From Talinum fruticosum (taxonomy: Eukaryota; Streptophyta; Magnoliopsida; Caryophyllales; Talinaceae), in contig JAITYX010000102.1 in NCBI GenBank assembly GCA_021018815.1, positions 1,240,001 to 1,304,000 on the forward strand: 64,000 nt of DNA, in the 5' to 3' direction. This document shows positions 21,346 through 32,071 of the stretch, one piece after another. The position numbers and the translations under genes were made by a program. Every line of letters starts with the position of its first letter. Position 1 is the first letter of the stretch. A model generated the notes under the pieces. It searched no databases and was not told the origin of the DNA. It saw only the letters and a list, made by a program, of their open reading frames with translations.

Positions 21346-22787
21346 CTCACCTTATCACATATAAGTCACACATAAATAAACAACCCAATCATTTAGCACA
21401 ATAATCACCAATGCACATTAGACTTTCAATCATTAATAAGGTCATTAGAGTTTGGTATCACCAAAAGTATGGAATTAAGTGCAACAAGCTAGTCCAAATG
21501 GCATCAATATGGGACTCCTATTAGTGAGAATTGGATTTATCATTGTTGACCATAAGGCCTATAAGCCAAGAGGATGGAAAATTTCGGAACTATTACATCA
21601 ACTATTATCGTTGTAATAATAGGAACTATGTTTCAATCTTATAAGAAATCTAGTGGTGAATTCCATTGCCCTTCTTTGGTAACAATAATGGAAGGACTCC
21701 TACCATCTGGAGTAGCCACCCAACCAATGATACAACAAACCTTTAGGCTCTATTTAATTCTATGAAAATTAGAAGGAAAGAAAAAAATGTGGAAAATGAA
21801 TTTCTTTTCCTTGTTTGAATTGAAGAAAAATGAGAGAAAAAAAGTTTGATGGAAAAACTCATGGAAAATTTTATCAATTTGATGAATGATATTTTCCTTC
21901 CAAAATTGAGAGGAAAATGAAAGAAAAATTTCACAAAAGAGAGAAATGAAAAAAGAGAGAGAATTCTATTAAGAAATGTCATTAAAAATTTTCTCTCTCC
22001 TCTCAATTAATCAATGCTATTGAGTATTTTCTCTATGCTCTCCATGACAATGTAATGATTATAATTTTTTTCCCTTTATTTTTCCTTGAATCAAACATAA
22101 GAAAAAAATTAATTTCCTCTTAACTTTTTTCCTCATCACTTTTTTTCCATTTAAATTTTCTTTCCAACCTATTTTCTTAGAATCAAATAGAGCCTTAATG
22201 TTGTGTTTTCCACTAATTTCCTCTACATAGCTCTTATTTTTCGTTTATAATGTTTCAAAAGTACTCATCTATAAGTATCTCAATGAATATATATAACTAA
22301 CCCTAAACACTTATGTTGCTTAGTAATACCCTGTTCAACAATGCAATACTTTGATTCATTCCGTAGTTACAACTTCGAGAAAATAGATACTCCAACACTT
22401 AAATCAATGAATAGACACCATATCCCTTTTCTTTCTCTCCTTTAAGGGTAGAAAACAAATTATACATTCCATAAACTCAGAAAATGATGTATACATAAGG
22501 AAAACTAACACATTATTGAATACTTGTATAAGGTAGAGGTCTCTAGTTTAGGGGTCAACATCTCTATCACGTAAACAACGAGTAATGAAATAGAAATAAA
22601 ATTTCAGCCACACTCACTCACACCCTTATTACACACAAGTCATTCACATATCACCTTCATGGGTAATTTAAAATCAAGTAATTCAACTAAACCAACTAGG
22701 TAATCACTTATGAGTCAAATGTTGCACTTCATGCCACATGTATATTTATTACAACAAATCACATAATCACATAAGTCACCTAAAAAG
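21346..22787 (-). mobile_element. Antisense internal fragment of a non-coding chromovirus-like element
   Basis: Read on the minus strand, 22255-22784 is colinear with the internal region at 46225-46800: a TGATGTGACTATGTG-like block, AATATACATGTGG, GGTGATATGTGAATGAC and GGAATGAATCAAAG in the same order. The match resumes across the MITE (GTTTGTTGTATCATTGG, complement of ~21720-21740). No gag or pol can be read. The part left of about 21560 shows only weak resemblance. It abuts the chromovirus LTR on the left and a truncated Tat LTR on the right. Confidence 0.72.
21746..22194. mobile_element. Tourist/PIF-Harbinger-type MITE
   Basis: 449 bp with terminal inverted repeats. The left end is GGCTCTATTTAATTCTATG; the right end, complemented, is GGCTCTATTTGATTCTAAG. 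Similarity continues through GAAAAT and GGAAAGAAA. TTA is duplicated on both sides (21743-21745 and 22195-22197). The left arm is A/G rich and the right arm T/C rich, making a long imperfect hairpin. No transposase. TTA duplications and a GGC-type terminus fit non-autonomous PIF/Harbinger elements. The host sequence without it is seen near 46850 and 51660. Confidence 0.85.
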
Positions 22788-24715
22788 TTGGAGGATTTGG
22801 ACCACGGACTGAATTTGATTTGTGTGACAGAAACCAGTAAACCACAAAGAACCCCTAGCACCACATAAATAACCTTTTGCCTTAGATCGATCCAAAAATT
22901 CCTTTTTCTTTCGGACGGTCCAAGCCCGGACCAAGCCTCTGGAGACAACGAGAATTCGCTGCTGCATACGGGAAAATTTCAGGCTCCGAATACCGTGTTT
23001 TATTTGTGTCCAATCAAACATGGAGCTAAAGCCTCAAGATGACATTAAGTGGTGCACTTCATGATCGGAGGCATCAAAGTGATGTGGTTTTCCCGGGACA
23101 GTCTGCCCGAGACTAGAAGCACATATCTTCGTAACAACATCGTGATGACCAGGCACCCCTACCAGGATTTTTAAGTGAAATGCCGTGTTTTAGCCTAGAG
23201 AATCACTTGGTAGCACGGAAAGGGAACAAAACCTAGGTATCCCTGGGTGGCTGGCGCCCCGACCGGGATTCTATCCGGTTCTATCCTACTCTATTCGGTC
23301 TTATCACTTTAGTATTGGCACTGATTTTTGTACTCGGCTTTGGACGATTGGTCGAGAGCAACCCTAGGTCATTTGTGACCTAGGTCTCTCCCTATAAATA
23401 GAGATCCTTGGCTCTCATATCTATATGGCTTATTTCCTTGACGTTATGCTTCTTGAACTAATCTTGAAACAACCTTTCGTTGACATTACTCTGCTGAAAA
23501 GTAAGTAACCTCAAATACTCCTTTTCCTAAACATCACCACTGAATCATTACTAAGAGCTAATGAATATTCATTTATTCCGATCTCTTGGTATTCATTCAG
23601 CTGATCTTTCCTACTCTCTACAAACTTACCCTCACAAAACTCACAAAAAGACTCTTTAATTCACCACCGTCGCATCTACGGATCCAGATTCGAGATCGGA
23701 ATCAACGAGATAGGACAACCTCGAGGGCACAAAATCATTCTTCAAATCACGGTTTACTTATTTATATTATTTATTGCTTTTCGTATTTTGGAGAAATGTA
23801 TCGCTTTTAATTCCACCCCGCCCGATGTAATCCTTTACGTTTTCGCTTTTCTTTTCTTTCACTTTTTTTGTCTTTAGCGCTTTCCTATTTTTGCTTTTTA
23901 TTGGTTTCATTCATTTTGGTTGCTTTTAATTTCATTTAGCATGTTGTGTGCTTGTGTTTTCTATATTATTTCAATTCACTACTCGAACTAGTAATGGTCG
24001 TCTTCGGATGGGCGGAACGAAGGAGCCGATCCCTACATTTCGTACTCCCACCCCGAATCCGATTCTCGGTTCTAAGATTGATGGAGTCATTTTTAGCCTC
24101 TTTTAGTCTTAGTTTTCCCACACTAAGATTGGAAGAGCAAATTTTTTTTTTGGTGTTTGTTAGTTTTTCTTTCCTATAAACTAACCGACAACTCCTTTTG
24201 ATTTATTTCTTCTAAATCGCCTCCTGGTTATTTTTTGATTGAACAATAAGAAAAAGGTTCTAGATCCGCTAAGCCAAGCTAGAGGCTGAGGCTAATTGTC
24301 TCAGCCTTGGTCCCTGGCCGGTGCCGGCCACCACTAGGTGTAGGTTGCCCCCTACACCGGTGCCGAGTGGTCGGCGAGGCGGGGCTTCGGTCCAAACCGG
24401 TGTTTCAATACCGGTTTGGCCCTAAAGGCTCACAGCAGAAACGGAAACCCTAATTTCTATTTTTCAGTTAAGAAATAATATCCTCGGACTTCGAAAATAA
24501 ACTCTAAAATAAAATGATTAATAAAATCGCCATTCAAACTCTACCTAATTCGTTTTAAATCAAATTTAATAAAATTCGGAAACCTTAATAAGAGGTTCAT
24601 TCCCATATTTCAAAACCATCTTCAAAAGCCTAAGTCATTCTCTAAAGCTTTCTAATACCTATGCCAACCATTTGTGAGGAAGCTTGATCGGTCCCCACTA
24701 GCCGTGGTTCCTATA
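22788..24715 (+). repeat. Tat/Ogre-like 5' LTR (5' truncated)
   Basis: Colinear with the complete LTR starting at 41964 but missing its first ~80 bp. It contains the ACCACATAAATAACC block near 22860, a TATA box at 23395-23403, CTCACAAAA...GACTC...TTCACCACCG near 23635, GGCGGAACGAAGGAGCCG near 24010 and the end GTGGTTCCTATA. The primer-binding site follows directly, so it is the 5' LTR of a plus-strand element. It encodes nothing credible. Confidence 0.85.
23395..23403 (+). promoter_or_regulatory. Tat LTR TATA box with downstream palindrome
   Basis: TATAAATAG followed by AGATCCTTGGCTCTCAT. The AGAGCC-TT-GGCTCT hairpin seen in the other Tat LTRs has one mismatch here. Confidence 0.65.
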
Positions 24716-24716
24716 G

Positions 24717-24734
24717 TGGCGACTCCATTAGGGA
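24717..24734 (+). other. Tat primer-binding site
   Basis: TGGCGACTCCATTAGGGA directly after the LTR end. The TGGCGACTCC core is typical of Tat/Ogre-lineage elements (attributed to tRNA-Arg priming). The counterpart at 57236 is TGGCGACTCCACTGGGGA. Confidence 0.75.
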
Positions 24735-26184
24735 TTAATCACTTATTAAGAGGGCGAAACTTGAAAATTTGCGTAGTGAGTTTTAACAATGTATTTGCAT
24801 TAGGCATCCCGCATTTTAGAAACCTTTGAACGTACTTTATTTCTATCATTAGACCATAGGCTAAATTTATTTTACCCCTTGTTAACACTTCAGGTAAAGG
24901 CTCCTACTGTGTCCTAGGCGGGCCCAACTAGGCTTGATTGACAACGAAGGAGGTACCTTTTCCCCTATAGCACACGCTCTTAGTTTACCGAGAGGCACAA
25001 AAGATTTTAGCAGTTTTTGCTTACCGTTTCTCACACGTAAGACTAAATCCTTGGACTATGAGTCACAATGTATCATACCTAGTCTAAACCTCTTTTGACC
25101 ATAGATCCTTTGACCATGAGGAGACACATTGTCTTCATTTGCATGCTTGGATGAGTGTGGTTGTTTTTAGATTTAGTCATCTACTTGTGAGCCTTTAGGG
25201 ATAGGTGAAGAGTACTTGAATAATCCTTGCATGGGTGCAAAATAAAAATAAAATGATAAACCTTTTTCAATCGGTCCAATTTCGCATTTTAGCCAAAAGT
25301 CCAAAACTACTTTCCTTTCTTAGGTTGGTCTAATAATAGCATTTTTTCATGTAGCCAAAGTCAAATTTCATCTCAAATAGGTAATTCACCCATTTCTTTC
25401 GTTAGATAAAAATAAATTTCATGTCAAATAGTTGAGTTAATTCTTTAATTAGCTAAAAATAAAGTTCATCTCAAATAGGTGAGACTATCTTGCATTAGCC
25501 AAAAGTATATTTCATCTCAAAATACGTGAGTCCATCTTTGCATTTCCATTTGCATTTAGCCAAAGTTAAAATCATAACAAAGTAGGTGAGTCCATTCATT
25601 TTATTCTTGCATTAGTAAAAATTAAATTCATCCGAATTAGGTCAACTCTTTTGTGTATTAACCAAATTAGAATTCATCTCAAATTAGGTGAGTCCGTTTT
25701 GCATTTTCATTTCTCATTTAGCTAAAACAAATTCATCCTCCATTCAGAATAGTCATGTAGGCATTTTACTAATGCACAAGCCAAATCAAAGAATCACTCC
25801 AGATTAAGTCATATGCATCGTTGCATACATTCCATTCCATTTGTTTTGGATCCCCTTACGTGCATCCAAATTAAGAAAAGCATATCATTTTTATTTTCCC
25901 TTAGGATCGAGTCATTCCTCGGTTCTAGCACTTAAGAACCATCTTTTCCAAAATTTTTCCACGAACCAATCCTAAGCACGTACTCTTTTGGGATACATGA
26001 TAGGTAATCCAATTCAAATCCAGGAATCTAGCACCAAGCGGCTAGGAAATAAGAAGTCTGCTATGACATCGGTACAATCGACACCAACACATTCCATATT
26101 AGCACGTACCGCATCGGTATGTCTTGCACCTTTACTGGTAACACTAGTGCATCATCCGTGGTCAAAACACAATCCTTCTTAAAA
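24735..26184 (+). other. Tat element 5' leader with degenerate tandem repeats
   Basis: Non-coding leader colinear with 57254-58736: GGCGGGCCCAACTAGGC near 24918, GGGATAGGTGAAGAG near 25198, a repeat block 25285-25800, and a segment near 26050 with TCGACACCAACACATTCC and repeated ACAC(C)GGTA-type pieces. Confidence 0.75.
25285..25800 (+). repeat. Degenerate ~50-60-bp tandem repeats in Tat leader
   Basis: Irregular repeats of the form TTAGCCAAAA, AAATTCATCTCAAAT, AGGTGAGTCC, TTTGCATT. About nine copies with variable spacing. The same block occurs at 57745-58345. Confidence 0.75.
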
Positions 26185-26539
26185 ATGGCCAATCAACTAG
26201 AGCAAACTCCCATTATGACATTGATCAAGGAATTTGCTATAAAATTGGAAGCTAAGATTGATGCTTAAGATTAAAATATTGAGTCAATAGCAGAAACCCT
26301 TAATCTCATGGGCAAAGAACTAGAGAAGAAATCAAAAGCGGGAGGATCCCGCCCTAAACCTCGGCCAAGTCTCGGTCTAATCCGTGAGTAGATTGAATAG
26401 AAAAGCTGTTGCGAGAGTCGTCAATGTTCAACAACTATTGTTTGGCTCAGGGAATCACTTCAATCCCTAAAGGAAGCTAGCCCTATAATTCACTATGCCC
26501 GACATCAAGTTCTATGGACTGAAAACCCTCATCACTATG
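26185..26539 (+). pseudogene. Tat/Ogre-like gag N-terminal fragment
   Basis: Starts MANQLEQTPIMTLIKEFAIK, a coiled-coil-like N-terminus with several internal stops. Near 26490-26535 it reaches the gag core entry (MPDIKFYGLKTLIT in place of the family's MP.IKF.G..NP). It is cut at 26539 by an antisense Copia LTR. The matching region in the element at 58737-59530 continues well into gag. Confidence 0.8.
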
Positions 26540-28007
26540 TGAAGGTTTGCTCTTGGAGAGGCTAAGTTACCCTATAGGGGGGAGGTTAAATAGGGTGATA
26601 GAAGATTTTTATGAATTAACAGAGTATTTTGCTCAGCAAGGACTTAGAAAATAATTCGAGTCTAGATTGAAATCGAAACAGATAAGACACAGAAATTATG
26701 TGGAAACCCTCTTGGGGTAAAAAACCACGGACAATGCTAATCCAAGCATACGTCAAATAACCTATTTTGAATCCACAAAATACAAGGACCGACCCCTTAT
26801 AGAATTGCTCCTTTGTACAATTCAAGTACAAGATTTTCCTAGACTCGGAAATTCCCTTATTTGATCTAGTACTTCCTAAGTGAGGTAACCATTACGGTTA
26901 GGGAACAATTGAGCTAAGTTAACCCTTACAGCTCGGTCAAGGGACTTAACGAGAAAATTAAAGATGTAAAATTGATTACAAGACTTTTCTCTTTACAACT
27001 CGAAAGTAATAACTTAAAATGTGGAGTTGTAAAAGCTAGAAGATTGAGGAGTATGTACTGAGTAAGTGATTAGCAATGTGTTCATCAATCTTCAAGTCTT
27101 GTAGGAATGCTTTTATTTATACTCCGTAGGGCATAGTAACCGTTGAGACTGGTGCTGGACTTGTGAGCTTCATTAGCCGTTGTAACGGCTAGTCCGAGTC
27201 ACTCGGAAAAGGAGCCGTTGCAAAATGAACGTTGTGCTTTGGTCCTTGGCTCGAAAAGTAGTTCATCCCACTGGTGGTGACTAAAATCTGGGGTGGTGAC
27301 TAAAATCTGGGGTGGAAACAACCGTTATACTCAAGGTTCATGTTTACAAGATTTGGTAACAAACAACCCTAACACGGTGTATGAGCTTTGTCTAGAAAAG
27401 GTGTTTTTTCCTGCTAGTTTTAACGGGTAGGAAGCCGATTGCTTTTGCTTTTCAAAATAAGATTAAAATACTTTAATCAACCTACAAAAGCAAATCAAAG
27501 TGGTACTCAAAGTATAAAAATACTTTGGTCCAAGATTAGACAAAAGACAATAATTAATTCATAATAATTAAGTGCTTAAATATCTTTAGCATGAAAGAAT
27601 GGAATTTTACGAGTCTAATATTCAATATGTTCAAATTCCATTTTAAGTCAATCCTTTAAATGATCATGTTATTAAGATTAAATAATTAAAATGCACATAT
27701 TTGATTAGGTTAATAATTTCGAGATAATATACTGACTTAGAAAAGAGAATTAATAAAGTAATTCGTTTTATGTTATAATAATAAGTCAATGCTCGAGAAT
27801 ATGAAGTGTTGGTGAAATTATTTATTCATACCATCTTTACGAGTTATGTATGAGTGGGTCAGAAACCTAGTTAAGTGTGTTGTACTTAAGACATAGTTTT
27901 TGAGTAGGTCACACAAATATTGAAAACTTAAAGTTAAGCTTCTTAACTACTTAGAATGACTTAAAATCAAAACCATAGAGAGATAGAGAGTTATACCTAA
28001 GTCTTCA
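26540..28007 (-). repeat. Copia LTR, antisense
   Basis: 1468 bp reading TGAAGGTTTGCTC on the plus strand and ending GTCTTCA; on the minus strand it runs from TGAAGACTTAGG to GCAAACCTTCA. Same family as the LTRs at 13953 and 16278 (GGACCAAAGTATTTTTATAC block, complement near 27500; TATA complement near 27115). The five bases CTATG at 26535-26539 are the likely left target duplication. It is the 3' LTR of a minus-strand Copia because the polypurine tract lies immediately to its right. Confidence 0.88.
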
Positions 28008-29400
28008 ATCTCCCCTTTTTGATGAAAGACATTCCTTACTTAAGATAGAAGCTAAAAGTGCAAAGAGTTAAATTTTCATTGCATATTGAGCAAAGCAAAA
28101 ATATCATAGTATACTTATCAAAGTATAAGAGCATATACTTTAGAGCATACATATCGAAGTGTTATGAACATGTAACGGAGCAAAGATACGAGTATACCGA
28201 GTAAAGATAAACTATGATAGATATAACTCAGTGATGCTCGGAAATAGGGAAATTTCATTGAAACTCGAAAGTAACATACAAAGATAAAAGAAAAAACATA
28301 AGAAAGAAAAACTCCCCTAAGCCAAACATGTATCTTTTTCTCTCCCCTTATGCAGTTCATCAAAAATAAAGGAGGGAGGGATCAACAGAAAAGTACAAAG
28401 ATGTTGGACAAACAAACATTTAAAATTAAGAAGGAGGTGAAGGAGTGTGGGTTGAGGCGGAAAAACGGGGATCTCATCTGCGTTTGTAGCCTTATGTAGA
28501 TGCAGCGGGCGAGGCAATAGTAGACGCAAGTTAGGGACTTGAAGTGTGCCCCGTGAATAAGAGGTTGTTCATCCTCTGGTTCTTCTTCTAAGCCCTCGGC
28601 CACCTCGGCTTGAGGTTATTGAACGGAGGAGGGGCCTTAGCTCGGAATGCATCGCCGACCTTTTATGAGGCGGACTAAGTATGATTTGAGGAGATCACCG
28701 TAGGTTCTTTCTCCCCTTGGCCTTCAGTTGGGCTGCTCCGGCTCCTTCTACTACTTCTTCCTCTCCTTCTTCTCCTTCTTCTCCTTCGACTAAGAGTCAA
28801 AAGAGCTTGGGGACTCGATCGGGCTTCTTTAGAGTGCTTGGTGTGAGTCCTCGGCTACTTTATATCTTTTTCCTGGAGGCGACGAATCTAATCTTGTTGG
28901 CCCTTGATCACCTTCTTGAGCTCACCAACCAAGGCTTGACTTTGGTCGATCCGGCGCCGAGCCTTACTCTAGAACCGAGTTAAGATTGGCATGAAAGCTT
29001 GGAAAGTTGTCGCCGACTAACTGTAGCTCTTTGGCTAGGGCGAGCAAACCGGGATGCCACATTCGATGTAATTCAAGAGAAGGGGCAAGCTGGGAAGATG
29101 AAGGTCCATCTCGTGAGAAGAGGAGTCTTAGAGTCTTTATGAGTCTAAGGAGGAGGAAGAGGTGCAAGCTCAAAAGTATGAGCCCGGACACCGGGTCGGA
29201 TTCCTTGGTATCCTAATCCAATGAGGTCACCTCTGCCTATATAGACAGACTAGCTCCAAAAATATATGTGGATCGAAGCGAGATCCACCTTAAATCGAGC
29301 GAAAATAGCGGAAAGTAAAGCTCCAAAGGGAAGAGGAGGCTTTTTTGATATGGGGAACATAAGCAATCTGTTCCAAGATTAAAGGGAAGAGGTCAACCTC
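28008..29400 (-). pseudogene. Copia 3' tail and envelope-like ORF C-terminus, antisense
   Basis: On the minus strand, reading from 29400 down: a coiled-coil-like stretch in the open part 29191-28964 (LIKTLRLLFSRDGPSSSQ; LLALAKELQLVGDNF), a Lys/Glu/Ser-rich acidic segment, then the non-coding tail and polypurine tract AAAAAGGGGAGAT complementary to 28008-28020. It is colinear with ~12600-13952. The rest of the element is missing because a Tat LTR starts at 29401. Confidence 0.75.
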
Positions 29401-31345
29401 TATAGGAACCATGTCCGGCTGACCCGCACCGAGCTTCCCCACGAACCGGGCGTTCTTGGAGGTTTTTTAAAGTGGTTTGAAAATGATTCGGGGTTTTGAA
29501 AGATGAATTTTTTTAGAAAGTGGGGTTTGATCTCCTATTAAGATTTCTGAATTTTATTAAGTTGAATTAAAGATTATCTAAGTTAAATTGATTAGTGTTT
29601 TATTAATTAGTTTATTTTAGCAATCATTTTTAGAATTCTCGGGACCGAAGCCACGACTACTTACCACCCAGCGCTGGCCGAAGCCAACACCCGGCGGTCG
29701 GGGCGCCGGCCACGAGTCACGGCTCAAGGAATCGGTTGCGGCCTTTTACTGGCAGGCAAAATTGGAAACCTTAAATTCTATACCTACAGATCGAAAAAGC
29801 GATATGCAATTTTGGATAGAAATAAAGCAAAGAAGGAGTCACCAGTCGGTTTTAGGAAAGAAAAACTAACAAAAAGAAAAAGTTAAAATTTTGCTCTTTC
29901 GATCTTAGTATGGGAAAATTAAAACCATAAAAGGCTAAAATGACTCCATCGGTCTAAGTATTGAGAATTGGATTCGGGGCGAGGGTACAAATGTAGGGAA
30001 AACCCTTCCATTCCCCAGTCCGAAAATGGCCATTACTAATTTGAGTAGCGAATTTAAATGACGTACTAAACACAAGCACACAACATGCTAAGAGAAATTA
30101 AAAGCAACCAAACATAGATGAAACACAATAAAAACAAATAAAGGAAAGCGAGTAAAGGAAAAGTAAAAACAAAAGAAAAGAAAAGCGAGAAAGAAAAGAA
30201 AGCAAAAACTTTAAAGGTTACATCAGGCGAGGAGGAATTAAAAGGTTACATCGTTGATCCAAAATAAGGAAAGCAATAAATAAAACGTAAATAAATAAAG
30301 AAGCTGTTTAAAGGTTGAATTGGTGCCCTCGGGTTGTCCCAACTGCTGATCCGGATCTCCACACTAGATCTCTTGATGCGACGACGGTGAATTAAAGAAA
30401 ATGAGGCTTTTTGATGAATTTTGAAAAGGTAAGCTTGTAGGGAGTAGGAAGAGATCAGTTGAATAAATGCCAAAAAATCAGAATAATTGAATATTTGTTA
30501 GCTCTTTGCAAAGATTCAGCGGCGATGTTCGAAATGAGGAATTATTGAAGTTACTTTTTAGTTGAGTAACATTTAAGAGAGAGTTTGTTTGTGGTTAGCT
30601 TTCTACGAGCATAACGCATAGGAGAAAGCCATTACTGAAATAAGAGCCAAGGCTTTCTATTTATATGGAGAGACCTAGGTCAAAAATGACATAGGGTTGC
30701 TCTCGGCCAGCCGTCCAAAGCTACTAAGAAAAAAATTGGCCATTAAATCGGAAGATTGAATCGGATAAAATAGGATAAAATCAAATGGAATCTGGTCGGG
30801 GACACCGGCCACGGTCATGCCTAGGGTTTCGTGCCATAAAAGGAGTCTCCGAGGCTAAAATGCTACGCTTCGCTCAAGAAATCCAAGGTAGGGGCGTCAC
30901 ACATGATGCCGTTTTGAGGGAGCAGCTCCTAGTCTCGTTTGGACTATTTTGGAGCTTAAAGTAGCACTTTGGTACTTGTGATCATGAAATGCAACGTCCA
31001 ATGCTTGTTTTGATGTCTTTAACTCCGTGTCTAATTGGACAATAAATGAAATGCGAGACCTTTGAGCCTAGAATTTTCGCTACGCGGCACTAGAATCTGT
31101 TATCTCGTGGAGGCTAGGCCCAAGCTCGGACCGTCCGAAAGAAAGGGGGATTTTGGATCGATCCAAAGCAAAAGGCTATTTATTTGGTGTTGGGGGTTCT
31201 TTGTGGTTTATCGGCTTCCGTCGGACCGATCAAATTCAGCTCGTGATCAAAATCCTCAATCAGGACTTGGGATTTTATCATCGAGCCCACAATATAAAAT
31301 ATAGAATTAAAGAAGATAAGGGACGACACTTTATAGGTGTCTAAA
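29401..31345 (-). repeat. Tat/Ogre-like 3' LTR, antisense
   Basis: 1945 bp. On the plus strand it begins TATAGGAACCATG (complement of the LTR end ...GGTTCCTATA) and ends GGTGTCTAAA (complement of TGTAGACACC with one change). The TATA complement is at 30657-30665. To its right the complement of the Tat 3' internal end (GGGCTAACTTTAGACACC; GGTAAGTATCCTTTAGTGTC) identifies it as a 3' LTR of a minus-strand element. Its left edge cuts the Copia tail. Confidence 0.87.
30657..30665 (-). promoter_or_regulatory. Tat LTR TATA box, antisense
   Basis: Complement reads ATATAAATAG then AAAGCCTTGGCTCTTAT. The near-palindromic AGCCTTGGCT core is kept. Confidence 0.6.
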
Positions 31346-31943
31346 GTTAGCCCTCACTTTGACCGAATCCGAACGATAAAGGGTCAAAGTAGACACTAAA
31401 GGATACTTACCTCGATAGTGTCCGAGTGCTTTTAATATTTGTGTAATATCTAGAATTGGTTGCTTTCGAACTTGAGCTCCAAGATGGGGGCCTAGACTTG
31501 ATTGCGATGCGTGCGTTCTAAACTCTAGCAAGATAGTCCAAAGCTTGGCTTGATCAAAGCCTAAATCTTGGTGGATTTTGAGGTTGAAACTTCGATCATT
31601 TTTGGTGTAAAGCTTGGCCTAATAATCTATTGTACTAACATACTTGTTAGTGGATAATCAAATTGACGAAAGTTTAGTGCTTTACCCGAATAACTCGGTC
31701 GAAGCAGATTAAAATTCTGATCTAAATAAAGCTGATTTGGCAGGTCCAAGAGTTGTCACTTGCATGCATATAATACCAAGGAGTCACATGCCATGGTTGA
31801 TGGAACTTCACAAGCTTCTAGGGCTACAAAGCTGCCATTGAAGGAACACCATCATGCCCCGGCGTGCTTTGCCGGATTCCCTTGGTCTCCTTTGCCTTTT
31901 TGACTCTTGTCTTGTAAGCTTGGCTCGCTTGACCGAATGGGTC
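31346..31943 (-). other. Tat 3' untranslated region, antisense
   Basis: Complement is colinear with ~61240-61502: GTAAGTATCCTTTAGTGTC near 31415 and repeated AAGCTTnGG/GATCAA pieces near 31540-31620, a single decayed trace of the 45-bp minisatellite at 60605. No coding signal on the minus strand. Confidence 0.65.
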
Positions 31944-31950
31944 TATAAAA
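31944..31950 (+). promoter_or_regulatory. TATA box of antisense gene
   Basis: TATAAAA in GGGTCTATAAAAGGGG, about 128 bp upstream of the ATG at 32072. It is followed by a CT-rich leader. Confidence 0.5.
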
Positions 31951-32071
31951 GGGGTGCTTGGTGTGTTTACTTTGAACACTTGCCCCTCTCTTGCATTTCT
32001 TATCTTGCTCTTGTCCATGCTTGCTTTGCTCTTCTTGAAAACTAGTTAGTTTCCAAAGTCTTTTATTCAAA

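Noticed and set aside
21743..22006. Minus-strand 87-codon Phe/Ser/Lys frame.
   Set aside because: It falls inside the hairpin-forming MITE and reflects its A/G-T/C strand asymmetry.
28717..28983. Plus-strand 88-codon Ser/Pro-rich frame.
   Set aside because: It is the complement of the acidic, coiled-coil C-terminus of the antisense Copia third ORF.
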